From Alisma plantago-aquatica (Eukaryota; Streptophyta; Magnoliopsida; Alismatales; Alismataceae): a stretch of 64,000 bases of DNA. The stretch is from NCBI GenBank assembly GCA_963693085.1, contig OY856413.1, positions 468,487,379-468,551,378 on the forward strand, given 5' to 3'. The position numbers were made by a program, and so were the translations under genes. Numbering within the stretch: the stretch's first letter is position 1; each line of letters starts with the position of its first letter. Below the pieces are notes generated by a model that saw only the letters and a list, made by a program, of their open reading frames with translations, was not told where the DNA came from and did no database searches. Below are positions 48,690-59,025 of this stretch, piece after piece.

Positions 48690-49134
48690 GTTAAGCATCA
48701 GTTCTTTAACAAACCGACGCTACAACATAACAACGTCAGTCACTAAGAAAAAACCGACGCCATAGGGGTGTATAAATTTTGGCGCGGACAGCGCGGGTAA
48801 ACAAATCGGCGTCGGTTTTGGGAATATAACCGACGATAAAAATGTCCCGCACGAAAAGGTTTTCGTCGTCGGTTATGTATTTAATAACCGACGCTGTTAG
48901 TTAAATTTTGGACCTAATTTTTTTCGTTGGATAAATTGGATTTGGCGGGTGTTTGTAGGCGTCAGTTGTTTATTCTTGAACCGACACTAAATAGAAAGCG
49001 ATACCCGTGTCTGACCACTCCTATTCGATATATGTCGGTTTGTGTTTTAAACCGACGCTGTAGGTTTTAGGCATCGGTACTTAGTTAATAACCGACGCCT
49101 GGAAAGTGACTTTATAAGCCATTTCTGTAGTAGA
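48690..49134. repeat. CACTA right subterminal repeats
   Basis: ACCGACGC and GTCGGTT alternate about ten times, matching the left subterminal region in inverted arrangement. Confidence 0.9.
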
Positions 49135-49234
49135 TCTACCGAAATTACGTTCCCTGAGTTTGACTTGGGCCTCACAAAGTCCTATATTACATTGACACGT
49201 GCACTTGCGTTTTACGCACGGTTTAATCGTGTCA
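49135..49234 (+). repeat. Element B 5' LTR, segment 3
   Basis: Last 100 bp of the LTR, from the TCT duplication through CCCTGAGTTTGACTTGGGCC to TGTCA. Collinear with the end of the 3' LTR. Confidence 0.93.
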
Positions 49235-49240
49235 AATTTT

Positions 49241-49258
49241 TGGCACCATTGCCAGGGA
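49241..49258 (+). other. Element B primer binding site (tRNA-Asp type, diverged)
   Basis: TGGCACCATTGCCAGGGA lies 6 nt after the LTR, with three differences from the tRNA-Asp complement. Confidence 0.8.
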
Positions 49259-49412
49259 ACGGTAATTTTCGGCACTACGAGTGCTGTGAGCGGCCACACT
49301 AGGCCACTTTTTCATATAATTCTTAACATTTTAAATTTAATTTCACATCCTTTAATTACTTATTTCTTTTTAAGCACTATACTAAAATAATTTCCATCTT
49401 TTCAGGTGCTAG

Positions 49413-50865
49413 TTGATGGTAAAGATGCATAGCACAGACTACACAAAATTACTAGTAATTCCGGCAGTAGGTGAAGGAGTTGAGTTGACAAATCCACCAC
49501 CTGAGGAATTTGAACAAGAACCTAAAGAAATGGCTGAAGAAAAGACAATATGGGAGAAGATCAATGCTTCTTCCTCATCAACATCAAAGGGGCCGATCAA
49601 AAGGCAGGCAATCAACATTCCCACATATAAGATTGATCCGACATTGATAAACCTGGTCAAGTCTCAAGCATTTCATGGGTTGAAGAATGAATATCTTGTT
49701 GCTCACATTAGCACATTTGTGGAAAACTGTGACATGATAAAGATTGTCAGGTTTCCACAGGAGGCACTCTACTTGAAGTTATTTCCCAGCTCTCTCGCAG
49801 GAAACATACGAGAATGGTTGCACAACCTTGATGATGAAATCGTTGAGACTTTGGATCAAATGATTGAGGTCTTTTTCGAGCAATTTTTCCCACCTGAGAA
49901 GACCAATGACCTAGTGAGGAAAATTCACAATTTCAGCCAAAAGGTGGGAGAAACCTATTCTGAGACGTGGGAACACTTCTATATCATGTTGAGGAGGTGC
50001 CCACATCATGGGCTAGACAAGGAAAAACAAGTAAAAAATTTCTACTTTTCTCTAAATGAGCATGATAGAAGCAACTTAGATTCAGCAGGCTCAGGTTTCT
50101 TCTTGAACAACACAGACACAAGGTGTTGGGAGATCTTGAAGAACATGGCTAAGAAACAGTCCTGGGGTGATAGAGATGCACCGAAACAAGTTAGAGCTGT
50201 AGGGGACGCAAAAGCTATCAAAGAACTGAATGACAAGATGGACTTGATTGTGAAGAGACTTCTAGCAAAAGAAGATGGAGGATCTGATGATGAGGCACAA
50301 GTGAAATTCATGCACCAACAACAGGGGTACATAAATAATGACTATTCTTGGAGGAAGGACAAAAAGTTTTCATGGAAGGATCCAAATAATTTCTTGCAAG
50401 ATCCTGATGCTAAGACACAACCCACGGTAGAGGAAAAGAGCAATGAGTTGCTCAATCAAGTGATAAAGTAGAATCAAGAGCTAATGAGCACGTTTGGCCA
50501 ACAAATCAAGCAACAAGGATAATTTATGAATCAATTTGGGCAAACTCTACAAAGTCATGGGGCTCAGATGAGGACTCATGAGACATCTATAGCACAGATG
50601 GCAGCTGAAATAGCAAGCATGAAGAAGCCCACAGTGCAAGGTTTTCCAAGAAATACAAATGTTCCAGGAGGGAACCATTAGGCTAAAGCCATTTTACTGA
50701 GGAGTAGAAAGAAACTTTTAAACCCTAGGGCCGATGAACCGAGCTCCCCACTGCCAAAAGATCAAGGTGAGACCGCAGAGGATACTAAAGTGGTAGAGAT
50801 GGTTGAATATGAAGGAGGGAAGGCCATAGAGGATCCAATTGCAGAAAAGGAGAAGGTAATATGAT
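49413..50865 (+). pseudogene. gag: Element B gag
   Basis: The frame from ATG 49413 is open for 352 codons and holds the Athila-type Retrotrans_gag domain at about residues 80-270: LVKSQAFHGLKNEYLV, HNFSQKVGETYSETWEHF, CPHHGLDKEKQ, GSGFFLNNTDTRCWEIL. A TAG at 50469-50471 stops it, and further stops follow near 50519 and 50679, while the reading continues in the same frame (FGQTLQSHGAQMRTHE, as in element A) to about 50865. ATG 49416 is an equally possible start. It is collinear with the gag of element A but diverged, with an N-terminal extension of about 30 residues. Confidence 0.9.
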
Positions 50866-51553
50866 GCCATATATGCCACCACATCATAGGGCACAGATCG
50901 TCCCCATCCCTTACCCCAACAGTCTCAAGGCCAAGAAAGTGGATGCCCAGTTCAAGAAATTTTTGGACAGTTTTAGAAAACTTTCTATTAATATTCCTTT
51001 ATTGGAGGTGATTGAGTAGATACCCTCATATGGTAAATTCTTAAAAGACATCATTACTAAAAAGAGGAAGATACCTGATACAGAGGTGGTGGTGCTTAAG
51101 GAGCAGGTCAGCGCCTTCATTCTAGTTAAACTGCCACCAAAGAGACAAGATTCGGGCTACTTCAACATCTCCTGCTATATTGGAAAAGTAAAATTTGGTG
51201 AGGCACCATGTGATTCTGGGGCAAGTATCAACTTGATGTCCCTCTCTACATTAAAAAAGCTTGGGATAAAAGAATCTCGACAGAGCAATAAGACAATTCA
51301 ACTAGCAGACAATTATGTGGTGAGGCCGTATGGTATTTGCGAGGATGTCTTAGTAAAGGTTGACATGTTTGTGTTCCCGGTTGATTTTGTTGTTATGGAG
51401 ATGCAAGATGAACCAGGGAATGAGCTACTTTTGAGAAGACCCTTTCAAGCCATTGTCGAAATGATACTGGTGATGGGTAGAGGCCATCTGATAATGGGTA
51501 TAGTCGATGATAGATTTGAAATACTCATGCCACCAAATCCAAAGCAGTCATAA
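50866..51553 (+). pseudogene. pol: Element B aspartic protease region
   Basis: A frame in phase 2 covers the linker (FKKFLDSFRKLSINIPLLE, then a TAG near 51018) and the retropepsin domain from 51086: FNISCYIGKVKFGEAPCDSG with Asp-Ser-Gly as active site, ADNYVVRPYGICEDVLVKV, and LLLRRPFQAIVEMILVMGRG. It ends at TAA 51551-51553. The canonical LGRPF reads LRRPF here. Relative to gag the frame has shifted. Confidence 0.88.
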
Positions 51554-51605
51554 GCAAATGAATAATGTAATAAAATAAAGCACTTTGAGCACCACATCTC
51601 TCTTT

Positions 51606-51720
51606 GTCTAGGAAAGCCATTTCTTGATATGGCTCACGTCATGACAAAGGTAGATAAGGGAACAATTTCTGTGGACATCATGGAGCAGACGAAGTTAATT
51701 TCTCTTGTTAAAGCAGTGGG
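51606..51720 (+). other. Second protease-end-like segment in element B
   Basis: About 50 bp after the protease stop, the sequence reads LGKPFLDMAHVMTKVDKG, again like the protease C-terminal strand (LGRPFLATA...). This looks like a partial duplication or the scar of recombination between two related elements. It leads into the RT-linked frame. Confidence 0.5.
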
Positions 51721-53498
51721 TTATCCCGACGATAAAGAAGAAGAAGTTTCACCATCTACTGAGGATGAGGCTATAGTAGTCTCCATATTTGACTCATACT
51801 CTCAACTACCCCTTGAGGCATGCCTTTTCAACTTAATGGAAGATTGGATAAGAATCACCTCATTACAAGAGTGTGTAATGATGCTTCAAGTGCTTCCTTG
51901 CTATTACGCCAAGCACTATGAAGATCTGGGACCACTGCCACCACTGATTCAATCTTCTTTGGTCAGCCCACCTGAGTTGGAACTTAAGCTGCTGCCCCCC
52001 CACTTAAAGTATGTCTTCTTGGCAGATAATGAGAAGCTTCCGGTGATCATATCGGCATATCTGAGTGCCGATGAGGAAGTGCAGTTGATGATTGTGTTGA
52101 AGAACCACCGTGGTGCATTTGGGTGGTCCATTTCTGACATCAAGGGGATCTCCCCTACTCTATGCCAGAACAAAATCCGGCTTGTGGAAGGTGCCAAGCC
52201 AGTGATTCAGCTACAACGTCGACTCAATCCTTGCATGATGGAGGTTGTCAAGAAGGAGGTGATCAAGGTTCTTTCGGTGGACATCATTTATGCTATTTCA
52301 AATTCGACATAGGTAAGCCCCACATAGGTAGTCCCTAAAAGGGGAGAATTACCGTCACTCAAAATATGTTGAATGAATCGGTCACCACCCGATTGGTAAC
52401 TGGGTGGTGTGTTTGTATTGATTACCTCCGTTTGAACTCTGCTACTTTGAAAGATCATTTTCCTCTCCCATTCATTGATCAAATTTTAGAGCGATTGGCT
52501 AGCCGCTCTCATTTTTTGCTTTTTTGACGACTATTCCGGCTATAATCAGATTTCCATTGATCCTAAGGATCAAGAGAAGTCGACCTTCACTTGTCCTTAC
52601 AGAACTTTCACTTACCGCCACATGCCTTTTGGTTTGTGCAACGCACCAGCCACTTTTCAGTGCTGCATGCTTGCTATTTTCTCTGATATGGTGGAGTGCT
52701 GTTTAGAGGTTTTTATGGATGACTTTTCCATCTACGGTGCATCTTTTGACGAATGTTTGCAAAATCTTGATAAGGTTTTGTAGAGATGTGAGGACACACA
52801 TTTAGTCCTCAATTGGGAAAATTGTCATATGATGGTAAATGAAGGCATAGTGCTAGGACACAAGGTGTCCTGCAAGGGACTGGAGGTGGATCCAGTAAAG
52901 ATTGAGGTTATTTCCAAACTACCTCCACCAAATACGGTGAAAGGAGTGCGGAGTTTCCTTGGTCACACAAGGTTTTATCGTCGGTTTATCAAGGACTTTT
53001 CGAAAATAGCTAAGTCGCTATCGGAATTGCTTGAGAAAGATGCAGTTTTTGATTTTAACGATAAATGTCTGCATGCTTTTGAGGTACTTAAGGAAAAATT
53101 GATTTCTGTGCCGGTTGTTCAAACGTTGGATTGGACTAAGCCCTTCGAACTTATGTGTGATGCGTCAGATTTTTCCGAGGGGTTGTTCTTGGGCAGCGTC
53201 TTGAGAACAAACCTACAATGATTTTTTATGCGTCTAAAACTTTAAATGATACCCAACAAATTACACCACTACAGAGAAAGAATTGCTTGCCGTGATTTTC
53301 ACTTTCGAAAAATTTAGGCAATATTTAGTGAGTTCTAAGGTTTTGGTGTGGACTGATCAAGCCGCCATAAAATACTTAATGGAGAAGAAAGATGCTAAAG
53401 CTAGATTGATTAGGTGGATCTTATTATTGCAAGAATTTGACATTGAAATCAAGGATAAGGTGGGCATTGAGAATGTGGTTACGGACCACTTATCTTAG
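51629..53498 (+). pseudogene. pol: Element B reverse transcriptase and RNase H
   Basis: RT copies the element RNA; RNase H removes the template. The linker and N-terminal RT are open to 52312 (PPHLKYVFLADNEKLPVI, FGWSISDIKGISPTLC). Several stops follow between 52310 and 52500. The palm continues with DDYSGYNQISIDPKDQEKS, MPFGLCNAPATFQCCML and the catalytic FMDDFSIYG (about 52711-52737; the family form of YxDD). The thumb and connection follow (VRSFLGHTRFYRRFIKDFS). RNase H begins FELMCDASDF (about 53149), carries a frameshift near 53210-53285, and ends [19 protein letters not shown] and NVVTDHLS at 53498. Catalytic Asp residues are visible, but stops and frameshifts make it inactive. Confidence 0.9.
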
Positions 53499-53513
53499 TT
53501 AGAGCGGGTTAAT

Positions 53514-54524
53514 GTGAGGGATATTAACATACCCATTGCTGAGACATTTTCAGATGAGAAAATTCTTTCAATTCAATATACAGATCCTTGGTTTTCCCAT
53601 ATTGTCAATTACCTCGCATGTAAGGAAATCCCGGATGATTGGACTTATCAAGAGAAAAAAAGGTTTTTCCATTCTTTGAGATATTATTTTTGGGATGACC
53701 CTATTTTGTTGAGACAATGCAGGGATGGAACCTTGCACAGGTGTGTACCAGAAAATGAATATGATAGTGTTCTTAGTCATTGTCATAAACTACCCACCGG
53801 CGATCATCATGCGAGTGCAAGGATGGCGGCCAAGGTGCTAGAGAGTGGCCTTTACTGGCCTACACTTTTCAGAGACACCTATGACTATGTGAGGCGGTGT
53901 GATTCTTGTCAAAGGGTAGGTAATATCTCAAAATGGCAAGAGATGCCCCTCAATGTATTTCAAGAAGTTGAGGTATTTGATTTGTGGGGTATTGACTTCA
54001 TGGGACCCTGTGTATCCTCTAATTCTAATTTATATATCTTGCTTGCTATTGATCATGTATCAAAGTGGTTAGACGAAATACCCACAAGGACTAATGATGC
54101 TGCAGTAGTGTGCAGGTTCGTGAAGGATCATATTTTCTACAGGTTTGGTGTGCCACAGATGATCATTAGCGATGGGGGCACCCACTTTATGAATCGGAAA
54201 TTTGCTGCATTATTGAGAAAATACGGGGTCAAGCACAATGTAGGTACCCCATATCACCCACAAACCCAAGGTCAGGTGGAAGTGTCGAACAAAGAGATTA
54301 AGAAAATCCTAGAGTGCACAGTGACCTCGTCAAGGAAAAATTGGAGTGCATTACTACCGGATGCACTATGGGCATATAGGAACACATTTAAAACAACTAT
54401 AGGCACTACGACTTTTAGGTTGGTGTACAGCCGGGCCTGCCATTTTCCGGTAGAATTGGAGCACAAAGCGCACTGGGCACTAAGGAAATTGAATTTGAGC
54501 ATGGACAAGGCAGGGAGAAAGTGA
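53514..54524 (+). pseudogene. pol: Element B integrase, long intact frame
   Basis: 336 codons are open. The integrase zinc finger is present: His residues in LSHCHKLPTGDHHASARM, Cys pair in RRCDSCQ. The catalytic core shows the first Asp in LWGIDFMGP, the second in IISDGGTHF, and Glu in QGQVEVSNKEIKK. YHPQTQGQ precedes the Glu as in Athila and relatives. The frame ends after LSMDKAGRK at TGA 54522-54524. C-terminal integrase sequence continues in another frame to about 54874 (DAYKNSRIYEERTKQIHDRH, HPGKL, LVNGQRLKHYYG) with further stops. It is the best preserved enzyme domain of the element. Confidence 0.92.
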
Positions 54525-54874
54525 ATGTTAGAGATCAATGAGCTAGACGAGCTAAGGATGGATGCCTACAAGAACTCAAGGATCTATGAGGAGCGGACAA
54601 AGCAAATCCATGATCGCCACATTCAGTTGTGAGTGTTCAAAAAGGGTGAGAGGGTGCTTTTGTTCAATTCCAGGTTAAAGTTGCATCCTGGAAAATTGTG
54701 ATCCCGCTGGAGTGGACCATTTGTGGTAGAGGAGGGGCGACCCCATGGTGCTATCATGATTAAGGATGGTGATAAAACATTCTTAGTAAATGGTCAAAGA
54801 TTGAAGCACTATTATGGGGAGGACTACATAAGGAAGGTGCATGAGGTTAAACTTATGGCGCTTAAGGAAGAATG
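54525..54874 (+). pseudogene. pol: Element B integrase C-terminal end
   Basis: Continues the integrase in a shifted frame (INELDELRMDAYKNSRIYEE, FKKGERVLLFNSRLKLHPG, KDGDKTFLVNGQRLKHYYG) with stops near 54630 and 54700. It ends at TGA 54872-54874. Confidence 0.8.
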
Positions 54875-55818
54875 AACAACATTATTGCATCTAGCCTAAG
54901 ATGTTAAAGTAGGGCACTTGTTGGGAGGCAACCTAACCATTGGTAGATTTCATTTCCATTTACTTCAGTAGTTTTGGTTAATTTCATTTTTGGTGTAAAA
55001 ATGATGCCCTGATATGTGTGTTAAGTGTGTAGGACTACTTGGGTGTCGATACCATCGACCCTTGTGTCGATTGTAGCGACGAGGGTGCAGAGTGACAACT
55101 ACAGAAAATTTGCTCCGTCGATACTATCGATGACCTCGTCGATAGTATTGACCACTCAACAGGAGAATCGACTCAAATTCTAGAGCAAGTCGATAATATC
55201 GACCCCCTGGTCGATGCTCGCGATATCTCTAGAGATATTCGGATGAATCTTTGCCAGTGAAGTCGATGCCATCGACAACCTCATCGATGGTATCGACACA
55301 ACTTTAGGGTAATCCACTGCCAAGGCCTCACGAGGGTAATGGATGCATACAGAAGTCGATGCCATCAACGCTATGTTGATGGTATCAACGCTACACATCA
55401 GCAATCTGTGAGACGCCATCAACGAAGCGCACTAAATCTGAAGCTCGATCTGTGGGACGGGTTGATAGTATCGACACGTTACCGATCCGGTCCCCCACAT
55501 CTAGCAATTGATGACTGTCGATGCCAGTGATGGAACATATTGTGCTATAGGTGTCGATACCATCGAAAACCTATCGATGGTATCGACGGGGTACCAGGTG
55601 CGTTGACCTCAGTTATAAAAGGAAGGGTTGTATTTCATTTCTCTTCATACCTTCAGAGTATTCTTCCTCAACCTCGACATTGAGCATTGATGAGAAGATA
55701 GAGACCTTCACCGAGTATCTGGAAAGCTACACATCTTCCCCGAGTTCGTCATTGACTGTGGAGATCATCTTCTCTGACCTTTACCAAGCTCCTTTTCTCT
55801 ATCTTTTCTCTATTCATC
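54875..55818 (+). other. Element B pol-ORF3 intergenic region
   Basis: No coding region. It opens with the conserved GTTGGGAGGCAACC segment, then carries the densest palindrome array (55044-55587), then a short leader to the ORF3 ATG. Confidence 0.8.
55044..55587 (+). repeat. Palindrome-pair array between pol and ORF3
   Basis: About six to seven pairs of GTCGAT-N3-ATCGAC variants at 70-100 bp spacing. Examples: 55262/55283 (GTCGATGCCATCGAC and ATCGATGGTATCGAC), 55355/55375 (GTCGATGCCATCAAC and GTTGATGGTATCAAC), 55553/55573. Loops are 5-6 nt. Confidence 0.92.
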
Positions 55819-57380
55819 ATGGTGAGGCATGGAGTGTCATCTTCCTCGCGCGCTACTCCAATGGACATGGAGACATTCATACCACCACTGCCAGACTCCA
55901 TTCCCCATTCGAGAATTGCACATCCCTCGGCAGACGTGAAGAATATCTTCGACGAGTTAATGAAGTGGTCAATTGAGCCCACCCGTTATGTTGACCGGGC
56001 CCTGATCCGAGACCTTGTCTTTGAGGACAACCTCAACTATGTCCTCTGTGGCCAAATTGGGAGGTTGACATATGCAGGGGAATGAGTTCCCTATCACATT
56101 GAGGGCTATCCTTTCTTTGGCGTGTGGCCAACATACAAGGAACTCGTGGTAGAGTTCATGGCATCTATTGACATTTGCGTCGTACCCAACGACATTATCG
56201 CCACCGACCATGAATGGATAAAGGGCCTAGTCTCCTTCTGACTTTTCAACTGTAATTATACCATCACACTCGAATAGTTCAACTCAGTCTACAACTGGTG
56301 GCATTCGGCCGAGCAATACTGACGAGATGTTCTCACAGTTGGTGACAACACCGGCAGGCAAGATGCTTAGCTACCACAATGCAGCCGTTGCTGACTTCGG
56401 GCACCCATTCATGCGAATTCTTCATCGTATGCTGTGCATTACTTTCTTTACTCGTGGCGAACTGTCACTTAGCAAGTTCCAAGAGACAGACCTGTTTTTC
56501 CTCTACAAGCTGCTAAAGAGGGAAAAGCTTAACTGGGGCACATTTTTCTTGACGCACGTGATGGTAGTGAAGAGGAGCACCAGACGAGCCCCTATTCACT
56601 TCCGGGGTCTTATCACGCCACTAGGCCTCTACCTTGGGCTAGACCTATCCACACTCCCTCCACTGATAAGTCAGAACCTCGTCAATCTAGCCCATTTCCA
56701 CCGCTCCAATCTTCTTACACTCCGCAATGGTGTAGTATATGCTCATTGCCACATTAACAAGGAGGATCAGGAATGCGTACTGCCAGACACCGTCTTCGAC
56801 CTCCAGCCAGGCCAACACTTCTGGTGGCCTATCATTGCCATTGAGGACTCATAGGAGGAAGAGGACGTGGGAGACAATGACGATGAGGAGGAAGAGGAGG
56901 CTATCACACCTCTTCGGTCACGAGTTGCCCCAAGGAAGCATCCACGCTTCTACCTGGGAGCTTCATATTCCCAACCGCCACCACCATAACCCTCCCACGA
57001 CAGAGATGACCCCTATTTTATGCAGGGGATGTATACCATGCTCCAGTCTATCCAGGAGTCCCAGAAGACCATGCAGAAATCCCACCAGATAGCTTTTGCA
57101 GGGACCCAAGATATGCAGAATAGGCTGTATGAAAATAAGTAGGTGATCTTTGAGAATGAATGCCAGCTATTCGCCAACCAATAGCAGGTCTATGACCGGT
57201 TGGGGAGGATAGAGCAGCAACAACAACCTTTCTACGATCATTACTGGAGCTAAGGGAACTTCAGGGGATATCCACAACCACCGCCCATGCCACCTTATGA
57301 TCAAGGCTTTCAGGGGCAATATCCAGATTGGAACCCCCATACCCAGCAGTACCCACAATTTCCACCACCACAACAATAGA
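55819..57380 (+). pseudogene. Element B ORF3 (Athila ORF-1/env-region type protein)
   Basis: Athila elements carry a third ORF downstream of pol, often called env-like; its role is unknown. The reading starts MVRHGVSSSSRATPMD and continues FDELMKWSIEPTRYVDRALI, YPFFGVWPTYKELVVEFMAS, then after several stops and a frame change ADFGHPFMRILHRM, FTRGELSLSKFQETDLFFLY and HFHRSNLLTLRNG. An acidic stretch (EEEDVGDNDDEEEEEA) and a Gln/Pro/Tyr-rich tail end near 57380. Open pieces are 55819-56085 and 56327-56854. I see no clear signal peptide or transmembrane helix, so an envelope role is not supported by this copy. The order of conserved segments supports the Athila assignment. Confidence 0.75.
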
Positions 57381-57414
57381 GGGTATCACTGTTCCACCTT
57401 CTGAGGTTGTTTTT

Positions 57415-57454
57415 GACTATGAGGCCATAGTCAAATTCAAGCTTAGGGGGGAGA
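57415..57454 (+). other. Second hairpin-polypurine module, element B
   Basis: GACTATGAGGCCATAGTC (57415-57432), 6 nt, AAGCTTAGGGGGGAGA (57439-57454). Same layout as 58988-59025 and as 35037-35074 in element A. Confidence 0.8.
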
Positions 57455-58987
57455 TGGAACAATTTCTATCTTAGTTTTATTTTATTTTACTTTTATTTTC
57501 TTTTCTTTTAGTATTTTTCTTAGCTTTTTGCAGTTTTTTGGTATTGCTTATTATTTACAGCTTTCTAGGATCCACAATCTATCTAGTGTAATCTGTGGAT
57601 GTCTACTATAAATGCATGTCATCTCTATGTTTGTCATATGGGGGAAATTTGAAATTTGAGCATTAATTTAAAATATTTTTCAAGAAATTGTAAGCTTGCC
57701 TTGTTTGAAATTGAGCACCTAACTTATGAAAATAATTGGGTAGGTCAACTTTAAAACAAATGATCATAGATGTACATCTGGATAATTCAAGAAATGTGGA
57801 TGAAATTGGATGTTGAGCCTAAACTGACCAAACGGTAATGGGACTTTAATCAAAAGTGAGAGAGAGAAACTCATTGATTGATTGGTACACATGTCAGTAA
57901 GGAGGGACATATAACCTTTTCCAATGGTTCTTTCAATTAGTCTTGTGATCTATCCACCTCATTTCATTCAAACTCCACCATAAGGATTGGGAGCACATTA
58001 CAATTTTCATCTTTTGATTGCATGCCATTTAGATAGGATTGCATTATAGCTAGATTTTGCATAAAAAATGAAAAGTGAAAAGAGATTTGTAGATTAGTCA
58101 TGCATGCACACATTCTAGAGTGCATGCCATTGTAGTTGCATAATTACTTTCACATGTAGTTGTATTTTACATACTCTTGAGCATATAGGACATTATGTGC
58201 CTTTCTTATTCTAAAAAATAAGAAATGCGGGGAACTTGTTCTATAGTCTCTGAGAAGTGAATTGTAATGCATCAATGGTAGAAGCTATATGAAAATAAGT
58301 CTGACAAAAAACATAAAGTATCATAAATGTTCTCTTAGTCAAATTGACAAGAAGGAAAAAAACAAGGACTTGAAAAAAAGAGAAATTTTTTTAAGCAGAA
58401 ATTAGAGGGAGAAAAGAACTTGTTTCACCTGTATATTAAAAAGAATAAGCACATGATGTAATTTTGTAGACATTCCATCTCACATTGAGACAGAATAGTA
58501 GAACATGCATCGTTCCACCTAAAATGTAGGCATTAGGTCATTTCCATATGCATATGCATCATTTAGGTCATTTTTTATTGTTTTTGCATGTTAGACTGTA
58601 TTGTGCTTCCTCTTCTTCTATAGCCGCCCATTCCATCCACCCGTTGCTCAAAATGGTAGGCCACCCATGATTATCTCCTCATTCTTGTATAAAAGGATAT
58701 TTGCTTCCATGTAGATGGTAGTTAGGATATGAGCAACGTAGATAGGAGATCACAAGATGCACCAAGCCTGAACCGGAGGAATTTATTATTTCAACTGCCT
58801 TATTTGATAAGTGTTCGTTGGTCTTGGGGGGGCATATCTCATGGACAATTATTGCCACCTTAAGGGTAGTTACCGTTCTGTGGTCAGTAAGGGCCGGTAT
58901 GTGCTTTGTAGGAGGGAATCATTCTAAGATGTCTTTTACACTAATATGTTCTTTAGTTGACCCTCACAATTATATTCTGTAGTTTTG
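57455..58987 (+). other. Element B 3' non-coding region
   Basis: No gene. T-rich start, then sequence collinear with 35075-36595 of element A. Confidence 0.8.
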
Positions 58988-59025
58988 TTGCTCGAGGACG
59001 AGCAAAGTTCAAGCTTAGGGGAGTT
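58988..59025 (+). other. Element B hairpin and polypurine tract
   Basis: TTGCTCGAGGACGAGCAA (58988-59005), 5 nt, AAGCTTAGGGGAGTT (59011-59025), then the 3' LTR. Confidence 0.92.

Larger units (their letters stand above)
39246..49134 (-). mobile_element. CACTA (En/Spm) transposon with TNP2 and Ulp1-protease genes
   Basis: The left end reads CACTAGTACATAAACGACC, preceded by TCT. The right end reads CATTTCTGTAGTAGA, followed by TCT, giving a 3 bp target duplication at 39243-39245 and 49135-49137. The right terminus appears as TAGTAGA where TAGTG is expected, so it carries a small change. The repaired LTR (AGTCT joined to ACCGAAATTACG) matches the intact 3' LTR near 60364. Subterminal ACCGACGC/GTCGGTT repeats lie at both ends. 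Both genes run on the minus strand. Length is about 9.9 kb. Confidence 0.93.

Noticed and set aside
55044..55587. Regularly spaced repeats resembling a CRISPR array
   Set aside because: Units are facing palindrome pairs inside plant retrotransposons, with variable sequence and no constant repeat-spacer pattern or cas genes.
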